Below, piece after piece: positions 24,549-34,837 of a stretch of DNA of 64,000 nucleotides. A model generated the notes under the pieces. It was not told where the DNA came from, searched no databases, and saw nothing but the letters and a program-made list of their open reading frames with translations. The DNA is from Ophthalmolycus amberensis (lineage: Eukaryota; Chordata; Actinopteri; Perciformes; Zoarcidae), in the NCBI GenBank assembly GCA_024529925.1, contig JAFEUB010001048.1:448001-512000 (forward strand), given 5' to 3'. Every line of letters starts with the position of its first letter. The stretch's first letter is position 1. Made by a program: the position numbers and the translations under genes.

Positions 24549-24600
24549 TATTACCAGGAGGTTTAAAATCTTTAAAATGACTATTTGTGAGTATTTTAAT

Positions 24601-24638
24601 GCCGGGATAGGGGCGAAGCGCTGAGTGCCTATCCCGGC
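24601..24638. other. Perfect 11-bp hairpin
   Basis: GCCGGGATAGG at 24601-24611 pairs with CCTATCCCGGC at 24628-24638 across a 16-nt loop. Related words (GGGATAGGGGCGAAGCGC) occur at 22886-22903, on the other side of element copy 2. The function is unknown. Confidence 0.8.
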
Positions 24639-24814
24639 GGTGACCCATTTTCATAGGGGGTAACCAAGCCACCTTCAGAACAATGATAGGAATGGATTAC
24701 CCTATCCATTTTTGGACTCTTCGGCTGAGCGATACTTTACGGAGGTCTCTAAGTCTCTAAGGAGACTATAAATCGGATTGACAGAGGGTATTTTTGGCCT
24801 GATTTGACTGAATT

Positions 24815-25480
24815 GTGCACAGTACGCACGGCGCGCGGCATTGCATGGGCCGCACAGCGGATGTAAAAGGGTTACCTGTGTGGACGGAAATGAATATAAT
24901 GAAGACTGACGGTGCACTGGTGCACGGCAGATATAATACAGCTACATGTATGGGCAGAACACAATCGGATGTAAAGGGAATCAAAGGAAGAGTGCCGGTG
25001 CACAGGCCACACGGGGGGCGGCTGTATACAGCCTTCAGAGCCCCTCCCCACTCTGTTCCCTGTCAAGAGGAAACATGTGATCATGTCATGAGGTTTGACT
25101 CTGTCGTTTTTCATTCAACTCTTTTGTTAGACAGAGGAGTTTTAACAAGTGGTTGCAAAATTGAGCAAAAATGCATAAATTTGCCTATTTCAGGTGAGAG
25201 TTTTGTGGCTACAAAAATATGGGTGTATTGTATGAATTGAAGCCAGGACAGGACCCGAGTTGTCGCTTTTATTAATTCATACAACAAGAAAAAGACAATC
25301 TGTTGTATTTACTCCCCTTCTCAGAAGCTGGTGAGACTTTGCGCATGCGCATTGGGGGTTTATGTTGTGTGCAGTCACGCTAACCATTCGGCCACAGAAT
25401 GTAACCGTCGCTCGGAGCGTGAAAACAAGTATATATGGCTTCAATTAGACAGAAGAGATGACATGTGATGTGTGGAGGAC
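24815..25480 (+). repeat. Long dispersed repeat, copy A (partner at 35065-35700)
   Basis: From TTGCATGGGCCGCACAG onward, about 650 bp are nearly identical to 35075-35700. Both contain an internal partial duplication, with GGCCGCACAGCGGATGTAAA and CAGAACACAATCGGATGTAA about 130 bp apart. A frame of about 135-141 codons is open in both copies, differing by about a dozen residues and small indels. Here it starts at a GTG, and in the partner at an ATG. The interior holds TATA-like words (ATATAATACAG). Compared with copy B, this copy lacks the tRNA-like B-box segment near its right end. I do not know the family; an LTR or SINE-like composite is possible. Confidence 0.65.
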
Positions 25481-25650
25481 GAAATTGTTTTTAAGTATAA
25501 ATAAATGCAATAACAAATGTATAAATGAATACAGGATGCAATAATAAATGACTACAGGATGCATTAATAAATGTATAAATGAATACAGGAATGTCTAAAT
25601 AAATGTATAAATACAGAAATGAATAAAACACAGAATAAATAAATGCGGAA
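25481..25650. repeat. AT-rich imperfect repeat (AATAAATGTATAAATGAATACAGGA units)
   Basis: The words ATAAATG, TGTATAAATGAATACAGG and ACAGGATGCA recur. This looks like slippage-expanded simple sequence just upstream of the exon at 25678. Confidence 0.7.
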
Positions 25651-25677
25651 ATAAGTGTTTTTGTCCCTGTCACGCAG

Positions 25678-25802
25678 CCGCTCGCGGGAGAGCTTCCACA
25701 GCATGCGTCGTGCGTCCTCCGTAGACGAGATCGAGGCCATGAGGCCCGACAGGGACCGGAAGAACCACAGAGCGAGTGTCCGGCCGGGATGCAGCGGCAC
25801 CG
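25678..25802 (+). CDS. Exon of an erg-type (KCNH) voltage-gated potassium channel, kcnh6-like
   Basis: This internal exon is preceded by a pyrimidine-rich acceptor (TTTTTGTCCCTGTCACGCAG, 25658-25677) and followed by the donor GTGAGC at 25803. The first base completes a split codon, and 25679 onward reads RSRESFHSMRRASSVDEIEA, then a basic stretch ending GCSGT. SRES plus RRASS-x-DDIEAM-type sequence is characteristic of the cytoplasmic N-terminal linker of ether-a-go-go-related channels, upstream of S1. These channels form tetramers that carry cardiac and neuronal repolarising K+ current at the plasma membrane. The exon ends one base into a codon, which matches the next exon. The preceding exons, with the PAS domain, were not found in this window. 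Confidence 0.85.
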
Positions 25803-25893
25803 GTGAGCAGTTGGACGCAGAAAAAACGGGGGAAAAAAACCGCCTACCTTTCCTATCATCCCCATCGATTTTCACCTCCGTGTGTGTTTGCAG
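25803..25893 (+). other. 91-bp intron of the KCNH gene
   Basis: GTGAGC donor and a TGTGTGTTTGCAG acceptor. The length is typical of compact teleost introns. The phases of the flanking exons agree (1 base plus 2 bases). Confidence 0.85.
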
Positions 25894-26105
25894 GCGCGGT
25901 AAACAGAGAGTCCAACATATTGTACTCCACGTCGGACTCGGACCTCATGCGGTACCGCACCATCTCCAAAATCCCTCAGATCACCCTCAACTTTGTGGAT
26001 TTCAAACCGGACCCGCTCATCGCCCTGCCCAGCGGGGAGATGGACATCATAGCTCCCTGCAAACTCATCGACCGGACACACCACGTCACGGAGAAAGTCA
26101 CACAG
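25894..26105 (+). CDS. Next exon of the same erg-type potassium channel, kcnh6-like
   Basis: Reading on from the split codon, this exon carries YSTSDSDLMRYRTISKIPQ, then TLNFVDFK, IIAPCKLIDRTHH and VTEKVTQ, ending in phase 0 before a GTAGGA donor at 26106. This is the conserved stretch immediately before S1 in all erg channels. The segment ending APCKLIDRTHHV looks closer to KCNH6 (erg2, the cardiac erg gene used in several fishes) than to KCNH2 or KCNH7; that paralogue call is inference from memory. The following exon should encode S1 to S4, but no such frame lies in the remaining 38 kb. The intron is either very long and filled with transposons, or the gene is broken or the assembly rearranged. 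Confidence 0.85.
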
Positions 26106-26741
26106 GTAGGAGCGTGTGCTGGTCCTCGCCAGGAGAGAGGTCGCAGCCGTGTTATCACTTTGTTTGTGTGTCAGGCCTGTTCTATTCCACGCTGCAGCTC
26201 AGCCTCTAGTGATCTCAGAGGTTCAGTGGTGGAGGCGTGTGTCCCCATGTTCTGGATACACTTCTGCATGTGTGTAGGTGCCGTCGGACAGACATGCAAG
26301 CTAGCATGATTCACAAGGTGCTCCCCTGCTGCTCCAAACTAACCACACGTAGCTAACCAGCCAGGAAGGAACGTCTCTGTTGTGAGAGGAGCGCTTTATT
26401 GAGGGCAATGGTTGCACAAATCAGGTGGTTTGTAGGGGAACCTTTCCTTGTCTACTTGGACAGAAAGTTTAGTTTAGTATTGGACCCTTTTTCTTCCTAG
26501 AGGAGGACATCTTATAGGTTACTTAGGCTCCATCACAGAGCCTTGTTCTGCCTTGTTTCAGATTGTGCTGAGAGTCTTGGAACAGGTGAAGACTTGATTC
26601 AGCCTGATAACGCATCACAATGTGCCTCATTTCTCCCAAATCCAAAGGTGAACGACATGCTTGTTCACATTTGCCGGAGTTACTTTGCACTTTCTGTACG
26701 TGTGTGTGTGTGTGGATGTGTGTGTCTGCGTGTGTGTGTGG

Positions 26742-26785
<44 letters not shown>

Positions 26786-26932
26786 ATTACGAGGAGCTGA
26801 GCCCTCACCAGAGTGGAGGTGTTGATGATTACTGAAGGAAAAAAACAAAACTGATATCTCCTCTGCGTGTTTTCCTGGCTCAGCTTAACAAGTCCCATCT
26901 GGGGGTAATGGGATGACACCCGCCCGAAGTCT
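26106..26932. other. Intronic stretch with (GT)n microsatellite
   Basis: This is intron sequence after the KCNH exon. A long GT tract with TGTGTGGATG interruptions covers 26698-26784. No further exon is recognised. Confidence 0.6.
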
Positions 26933-28461
26933 CCCAGTGAGCATTTTTTGGTTCAAAAGACATTGAAAAGACGTTCAGAATTGGTTCAAAAGTGAAAGTT
27001 TTTTCGCCGACTATTTGTAGACGTTGAAAAGACGTTCACGCTTAGACCAGATTTAAACGTGATTTGCAATACTATAATTTTTCGTCCTCTACATTGTGCT
27101 AATACTAATATATCATGATTTAGAGGCTTACTAAGAAACCACATCCACATTTATCAGTTGAAAGCCAGTATTGGACATCACGTTGATATCTGGTCTAAAC
27201 GTGAGCGTTGAATCAACGTATACAAATAGTCGGCTAAAAACCTTTCACTTTTCACCGTGATTTAACCGTGTATTCAACCTCACCGTGTTTTAACCGTGTA
27301 TTCAACGCCGAAATGCTTACAGTCCTTCTGGGTATATAACACATCAACAGTTTCCACTTACAGGACAAAAGACCAAGTGACACAGCAACAGTTCATTTGT
27401 ATTTATTAAAGCACAATATAAATATAACAATGTTCTTTATATAAAAACATAATCTCCTTTTCCTTCTTTAAATGTCGTTTTCAAAGCCACACAGGAGCCT
27501 GTTTCAGGAGATCTGCCATATTTTAAACTGGACATCTGTAAATAAAACAAGTATTTGAAAAACATATTGACTTAGACCAGTTTTGAACGTCTCTACACCG
27601 GAGACCATAGACGTGTCTTCAACGGAACGATGCTGACCTGGATATTACACAATATTGTTTATATTGTTTATATATTGCCATAACCCAAACAACAATGTTT
27701 TGACCATGATCGTATTAGTACAGCACATTAACTAACACACATGTCTACTGTTTACTGTTCGTAACATGCTGACGCTACATGCTAACAAGCTAGCAGCCTC
27801 GCCCGCATGATGAGCATAACATGATAGTAATGGTATGGTAATGATATTTCGGTTTGCAATACTGGAATGAAGTAGTTCAAGTACTTACAGAGTGTGTCGT
27901 TAGCGTGAAGCCTCGTTTATTCCGTCAGCTCGTTCACTTCGCTCATGAACTCAGTAAGCTCTAGCTAGCTAGCTCAAATAGTGCCGTGTTTGTTTCCAGC
28001 CAGCCTCTACCTTAGCAGAAAATTGCACAGAGTCCGTGCGCATGCGTATTCCAGCAGTAAACACTGAGTTGTATTTTAGTGAACACATACAGACATAATG
28101 TGCTCTGCTCTCATTATGATGTCCTGGGAGCTTCTTGTTGACAGCACACAGTCTATAGTTCCATATTTACGACGTTTTATATGAGACATTGAATGCATTG
28201 AAATCACGTCTTCGTATAGACCACATATGAACGGACAGCGTAATATGATTTTGGAGAAATACGTTTAAAGTAACCAAAATTGCGTCTCTTTCAACCTACA
28301 ACTGAACAAACCATCAATATTTTAAAAGAAATTGGTGTTTTGTGACACGTTGATATTGTAACCGTAATTTAGCCCGTTCAAAAGACGGTTAAAATACGTC
28401 TTAGACGTTCAGACCCCATATCAACGCTTTTTCAACCAGAAATCAACGTTGAAATCTGGGT
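26933..28461 (+). mobile_element. CCCAGTGAGCA-type element, copy 3, missing its right terminus
   Basis: This copy starts CCCAGTGAGCA, in the same orientation as copies 1 and 2, and runs to GAAATCTGGG, about 17 bp short of the normal right end. It is preceded by CT where the other copies have TA. It has extra internal ACCGTG/TATTCAAC units near 27255-27305 and small deletions. It passes directly into an inverted partial copy at 28462. Confidence 0.8.
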
Positions 28462-29072
28462 TTTATTTACAGATGTCCAGCTTGAAAATATGGCAGATCT
28501 CCTGAAACCGGCTCCTGTGTGGCTTTTAAAACGACATTTAAAGAAGGAAAAGGAGATTATGTTTTTATATAAAGAACATTGTTATATTTATATTGTGCTT
28601 TAATAAATACAAATGAACTGTTGCTGTGTCACTTGGTCTTTTGTCCTGTAAGTGGAAACTGTTGATGTGTTATATACCCAGAAGCACTGTAAGCATTTCG
28701 GCGTTGAATACACGGTTAAAACACGGTGAAAAGTGAAACGTTTTTACCCGACTATTTGTAGACGTTGATTCAACGCTCACGTTTAGACCAGATATCAACG
28801 TGATGTCCAATACTGGCTTTCAACTGATAAATGTGGATGTGGTTTCTTAGTAAGCCTCTAAATCATGATATATTAGTATTAGCACAATGTAGAGGACGAA
28901 AAATTATAGTATTGCAAATCACGTTTAAATCTGGTCTAAGCATGAACGTCTTTTCAACGTCTACAAATAGTCGGCGAAAAAACTTTCACTTTTGAACCAA
29001 TTCTGAACGTCTTTTCAACGTCGGGCATAGACGTCTTTTAAACGTCTTTTGAACGGAAAAATGCTCACTGGG
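28462..29072 (-). mobile_element. Inverted partial copy of the same element, fused to copy 3
   Basis: From TTTATTTACAGATGTCC the sequence is the reverse complement of the left 600 bp of the family, ending TGCTCACTGGG then TA (29073-29074). The composite 26933-29072 thus has two left ends in opposite orientation and no right end. The sequence differs from the left arm of copy 3 (the first 60 bp are distinct), so it is not a simple recent fold-back copy of its neighbour. Confidence 0.8.
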
Positions 29073-29483
29073 TACATTTAAGGCCACCGTCATTTACAAC
29101 CTCCAGCAGCTGATCTTCCTCTGTCACCACATATTCTGCAGAGAGGGCTTGGCGCGTCAGAATTACTCCTGATATTTAATCAGACTCCTGATATTGTCTG
29201 TTAAATTAAGCTTTCATTTTCTTGGAAGTTGTAGCTCTTCTTCTGTCTCCTGAGTGGGCATTTTCCCCTTTGCAAAGAAGCTCTCCAAAAGTTATTTACA
29301 AATTTTCGCTAGTTTGTGGGCTTAATTTTTGAGGTAACATATCACGTGACCGAGACGAGCGTCTTGACATGTGTCAAGAGGCACAGGCGGATGAAATTGC
29401 GAAAGAATCCGGTAATTTTTCAAAATAAAACTTCTTTCAGACTCTGATAGTCAAAGGGAAATATTATAATATTTATTCTTTCT

Positions 29484-29522
29484 GTGCGGCCCGGTACCAA
29501 ATGATCCACGGCCCGGTTTTTA
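29484..29522 (+). repeat. Fragment of a hAT-like element (GCGGCCCGGTACC)
   Basis: GTGCGGCCCGGTACCAAATG followed by CACGGCCCGG is typical interior sequence of a widespread fish hAT family. Only about 40 bp remain. Confidence 0.35.
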
Positions 29523-29529
29523 CATTCTA

Positions 29530-30085
29530 TGCTATGACAATTTAATGCCTTTTCCCGACATACTATAGGCCTACTATGACTTTTTTACAAGATTTTTCGA
29601 CAAACTATACTTTGACTATTTTATTACTCTTTTCAACATACTATACGTTGACCGTTTTTTCCATACTATACTATGACTTTTCCATGACTTTCTTCAACAT
29701 ACTATACTGTGACTTTTTAGCATTTTTTCCGACATACTGTACGATGGCTTTTTCAACACTTTTTGACAAACTATACCGTGATTTTCTTTGACCTACTATA
29801 GTATAACGTACTATACTATGCCATTCTTCATGACTTTTTTTCGAAATACTTTACTATGACTTTTTCATGACCTTTTCCGACAGAATAAACTATGACTTTT
29901 TATGATTTTTTTCCCGACATACGGTACTATACTATGACTTTATTTTTGCTTGTTTTGATATACTATGCCATGACTTTTTTTTTTTGTTACTTTTGTCAAC
30001 ATACTATACTATGACCGTTTTTGCCATACTATACTATGACTTTTTTAATGACGTTTTCAACATACTATTCTAAGTTATCACTTTT
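29530..30085 (+). repeat. AT-rich minisatellite, left block
   Basis: Imperfect units of about 20-40 bp built on CATACTATACTATGACTTTT with TTTCGACATAC linkers, head to tail. Many units differ in T-run length. The array continues after a LINE fragment at 30535. Confidence 0.85.
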
Positions 30086-30530
30086 TTCGACATTCAATTC
30101 AATTAAATTTATTTTTGTATCGCCCAAAATCACAAATTACAAATTTGCATCAGAGGGCTTTACAATCAGTACACATACGACATCCTCTTGTCCCGGAACC
30201 CTCACATCGGAACAGGAAAAACTCCCCCAAAAACCCCTTTAACGGGGAGAGAAGAGGGAGAGACCTGTGGGAGAGCAACAGAGGAGGGATCTCTCTCCCA
30301 GGATGGACAGAAGTGCAATGATGTCGTGTGTACAGAATGAACAACATAATAGAGTTACAACACATTCAATGCATATGACAGAACCACGGCAGGAGACCAG
30401 ACCAGGGTCCAGGTGTCACCAGGATCCACGGAAACCTGTGAGGTGAAAAAGCACAGAGACTCTGGAGAAGAAGCAAAGTCAGTAATGCGCGTTAATGGTA
30501 TCGGTAATATAAAATAGTAATAATGATAAC
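30086..30530 (-). mobile_element. LINE 3'-end fragment inserted in the minisatellite
   Basis: On + it reads ATTCAATTAAATTTATTTTTG, then CACAAATTTGCATCAGAGGGC-like words, TTTACAATCAGTACACATAC, GACATCCTCTTGTCCC and GGAGGGATCTCTCTCCCAGG. This is the reverse complement of a 3' region common to fish L2-type LINEs. No reverse transcriptase remains. Minisatellite flanks it on both sides, so it inserted into an existing array. Confidence 0.65.
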
Positions 30531-30534
30531 ATGA

Positions 30535-30825
30535 CATACTATACTACGACTTTTTCATGACTATTTTGGGCATACTGTACGATTACGTTTTTTGACATGC
30601 TATATACTATGTCTTATTTATTACTTTGACATATTAAACTATGACTTTTTAATGACTTTTTTTCAACATACTATACTATGACTGTTTTGGACATACTGTA
30701 CTATTACTTTTTTCGACATTCTATATTAATTTCTTGACATACTATGCTATGACTATTTAATGCCTTTTCCCGACATTCTATTTTATGATTTTTTTTCGAC
30801 ATACTAAACAATGACTTTTTTTATT
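30535..30825 (+). repeat. AT-rich minisatellite, right block
   Basis: Same units as 29530-30085 (CATACTATACTATGAC, TTTTTCGACATAC). Confidence 0.85.
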
Positions 30826-31707
30826 GGAGAGAGCCAGAGAGAGTTGTGAGTGAATGAGAGCATACAAACACTGTCCTAATGTAGGAAGTTAGAGTAAATC
30901 CCAACATTTTACATAGTTAATTATTTTACAACTGTATGATTATATATATACTATATTTCAAAATAGCGCTCCTATAAGCAAAGCTCTCTAAGTTTTACTG
31001 TACTTTACTCTCAGTAAATAATCAATGTTAACAACTTGATATTCAAGGAGGGATTTGGTAATCCTAAAATCACTATGGTGGCACCAAACATCCTGACCAA
31101 ATTACGTAAAGTGGGAGCAGTCAAAGTCTATTCTGAATCCAAAGTTACAGATCAGATATGCTACTGGTGCACGACAAGAGTTTGTGTAAACATCTTACCT
31201 TCCCCCAGGTAGCATGGAAAGACTGGTCGACCTTATTTACGCAATGCTGAAGGCAGCCCGTGACTTGCCCACACAGCGATCACCAACTATGCAGGGCTTT
31301 TAAGGGCGCGACTGTGTCTTCCTCACAGTGTGAACGCCAACCATCAGCATTGGCTAAGAGAAGCCAGCTACTACCTGGGGATGTTGAGTGGTTGAAGATC
31401 ATCATTTCCCTTTTGTTGCTGAAAAACAAAAAATGAATTAACGTTGACGGAAAATGCGGCTCCAATAATAGCTTTTCTTTTTTGTTCTCTGTAAGTTATG
31501 CCGACCAGGTCGGACGTGACTGAATTTGATTTGCATTAATATATGGTGCTATATGCAACAAACTGTGTGTTTTTGTTTATATAGGATTTAATGTGACATT
31601 ATAGTGAGGAAACGGGAGAGCCTTTCAGCGTGTTTTCTTAGCTTTCAAACATATTAGGCAGTCACATCGGAGTGTCTGTACACACCAGGTATCACACCTG
31701 CCCGTTC
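30826..31707. other. No gene recognised
   Basis: I saw no domain-bearing frame or element end before the hAT target duplication at 31708. Confidence 0.5.
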
Positions 31708-31715
31708 CCTTAGCT

Positions 31716-34464
31716 CAGGGGTCGGCAACCCGCGGCTCCGGAGCCGCATGCGGCTCTTTCATCCCTCTGATGCGGCTCCCTGTGGCTTTTGAAAATAATT
31801 AATGAGTATTTAATTAAAATGTATTTTATTTTAGTTTGTTCGTTTTTAAAATGTAATTCTAAATTTGAAGATTATGGTGATCTTGTAACATCTAAATAAA
31901 ACGTGTTAAAAAATGTTATGTCGCTGTGACGCTGTTACTATGCGTCACAACCGCCAATGTGCGACACCCGCCAGCGCGCGATTTCTTGAACTTTTCGAAT
32001 CCCAGGTAGGACAACTATGGAGAATTCTAAGAAGAGAAAAGTGTCTGAAGAAAACAGAACGTTCAATGGTACGTAGACAGATTCATTTGCTTTCACTGCT
32101 GACGAGACTGGTGTACCAGTATGCTTAATATGTAATAAGAAACTAGGAAACAACAAAAAGTCAAATGTCGCAAGACATTTCCAGAATAAACACGCAGCCT
32201 TTGCTCAAAAATATCCGGATGGAGATGAGAGAAAAAAAGCCGTTTCGGAACTGATGCGGAAGGTTGATCTGAGTAAAAATCACTTCAAGAAGTGGATGAA
32301 GTCTGCAAATTCAAGTACATATGCGAGTTTTGTAGCCGCTCAGGAAATAGTCAGGCACGGGAAGCCGTTCACAGATGGAGAATATATAAAAGAATCTTTC
32401 ATTAAGATTTCAGAACATCTATTCACGGACTTTAAAAACAAGAGTGAAATTGTGCAGAAAATCAAGGATATGCCCCTCTCTGCAAAGACTGTCAAAGACA
32501 GAACCATAAAAATGGCAGAAGACATCACCAGACAGCAAATTAAAGACATCAATTCAGCTGTGGCCTACTCAATTGCCTGTGATGAATCTAAAGACAAAGG
32601 TGATATTGAACAAATAGCGCTGTTCTGCCGGTATGTAAACTCTGCTGGGCCACAGGAAGAAATTATTGAGTTGATACCACTAAAAGGCCAAACACGGGGG
32701 GAGGACATCTGTGAGGCTGTCTTGAATTGTTTAAGAGCCAAAGGAATAAACACCACCCACCTGGTATCAGTGGCTACTGATGGAGCACCAAGTATGACAG
32801 GAGCGCAGAAGGGCTTTGTGGCTTTACTGCAGAAGTCGCTGGACAGAAAGCTGCTGACTTTTCACTGCATCCTGCACCAAGAGGCACTGTGTGCTCAAAC
32901 ATTTCCTCCGGAATGCACAGAAGTAATGAATGTTGTCATTCAGATTGTCAATAAAATAATGGCAAAAGGTTTAAATCACCGTCAGTTCCGTTCGTTACTG
33001 GACGAACTGGAAAGCACATATTCTGATCTCCAGCTGCACAACAAAGTCCGGTGGCTGTCCAGAGGGGAGGTGCTGAAACGCTTTGCCGCGTGTCTGGAAG
33101 AAGTGAAAACTTTCCTGGGCAGCAAAGGGCTCACATTTCCTGAGCTGGAACAGCCAGAGTGGCTGGAAAAGCTACACTTCATGGTAGACATGACAGCGCA
33201 CCTGAACACGCTGAACACAGCTCTTCAGGGGAAAGGACGCACAGCCCTGCACATGCTGGAGGAGGTTTTGGCATTCGAGCGCAAGTTGACAGTGCTTGCC
33301 AGAGATTTACAGAAAGGTACACTGTCACACTTCCCCAATTTGAGAGAGTTCAAAGAAGCTCACATGATAAATTCGGAGTATTTACATTCTGCAATCATCG
33401 CAATGCAAACATCGTTTGGGAAACGATTCTGTGAGTTCAGAGAGGAAAAAACCACATTATCCTTCCCTATCACTCCCCTAAGCCTCGATCCATCCCTGCT
33501 GAATACGACTGCATTGGCAGGTGTGAGTCAACCTGATCTTGAGATGGAACTGGCCGACATAGCCGACAAAGACATATGGGTGTCCAAGTTTAAACGCTTG
33601 ACAGCAGACCTTGAAGATGTTGCCCGTCAGAAGGCCGTTCTTGCTCAGAATCACAAATGGAGTGATATTGAAAAGCTCCCCAAAACGGACCAACTTGTGT
33701 TCGAAACTTGGAATGCTATCCCCGACGTTTATGTGAACATGAAAAAGTATGCACTTGGAGTCCTGTCGATCTTTGGATCCACATATGTATGTGAGCAGGT
33801 GTTCTCCAACATGAACTTTATTAAAAGCAAACATCGCGCACGCCTCACAGATGACAGCTTACGATCCTGTGTGAAGATGAAGGTGACGGCATACAGCCCT
33901 GATGTGCAGACACTGTGCGCTGAGGTTCAGGAGCAGAAATCACATTAACCAAGTATGATAAATATTTTAATTGCCTATTATTTTGCACATATTCATATTT
34001 TTTCATTGTTCAGTGAAATAGTCCTTTTATTTTTCAGGTTGACAGCTGACTGCACGCGCCAGTAAAAGGATGACGGCACACAGAGAGAGGACGGCATTTT
34101 TGGTTTGCTGACGGTGGATAATTTAAGTTCAGCGTTTTTTTTCATAAATACAAGAAGGACTCAAATAGACATTGAGTATTTTACTTGAAAGTAACCTTCA
34201 ACCCAACGTCAACGTCTTTTTTTCGGAGCTCAAAATGTTTTGTTGCATGCAGAAATGTAATTTTGTTTTCTCTGCAGTCGTTCATTGATTTCATAAATGC
34301 AACACATTATAGTTTGTTTATACATAGCATAAAGGCAAAAAAAACGTTATATGCAGTGTTATTTCATTTTAAATGTCAAAAGGGTTTTGTGGCTCCCAGT
34401 GTTTTCTTTACTGTGGGAAACGGGTCCAAATGGCTCTTTGAGTGGTAAAGGTTGCCGACCCCTG
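31716..34464 (+). mobile_element. Full-length hAT transposon with 8-bp target duplication
   Basis: The ends CAGGGGTCGGCAACC and GGTTGCCGACCCCTG form a perfect 15-bp terminal inverted repeat. They are flanked by CCTTAGCT on both sides (31708-31715 and 34465-34472). The subterminal region repeats GCGGCTC words near the left end. The element is 2749 bp and carries a single transposase gene (32017-33948). Clean ends, an exact duplication and a nearly open gene point to recent activity. Confidence 0.95.
32017..33948 (+). pseudogene. hAT transposase with BED zinc finger, one in-frame stop
   Basis: From ATG 32017 one frame of 643 codons runs to the stop at 33948, interrupted only by TAG at 32074-32076 (codon 20). 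Codons 36-59 form a BED-type finger (C36, C39, H54, H59). The next ATG, at 32254, gives a 564-residue protein lacking the finger. The RNase H-like core shows the first aspartate in ACDESKDKGD (codon 189) and the second in VATDGAPSM (codon 255). The FHCILHQ motif (C284, H287) follows, and the C-terminal dimerisation region has GSTYVCEQVFSNMNFIKSKH. The layout matches Charlie/SCAND3/ZBED-like transposases, which cut and paste elements with 8-bp duplications. The single stop may make the full protein impossible, though the finger-less protein could still form. Confidence 0.9.
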
Positions 34465-34472
34465 CCTTAGCT

Positions 34473-34837
34473 GTAGCGTATGCACTTTCCCCCTTAGGTG
34501 TTCATAGTAAGGTGAATAGTTCCAGCTGAGCATGCATTATAGTGACTTTATTATTTGAATGTTAATTGTGTCAGAAAACTGATTGAAGCAATAAGTGTGG
34601 CGATTTATTCATATTTTTTGAATCGCTCTACATATTTTTGACAAAGATGTTTTAGTTTGATGCATGTTCCAGCTGACCGTTTGGTCACGATTGAGAGAGA
34701 AATGCCATCTGTTAAATAAAATACAATAAATGATTCAATAAATGACAATGATATGGTGGTATAATATATATAGAATTGCATTACAAGTTAGTGCTTCAAA
34801 AATATTTGCATATATATATTTTCAATGAAACTGTAAG
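34473..34837. other. No gene recognised
   Basis: AT-rich sequence with a TA-rich patch near 34762-34820. No element end or frame was recognised. Confidence 0.5.
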
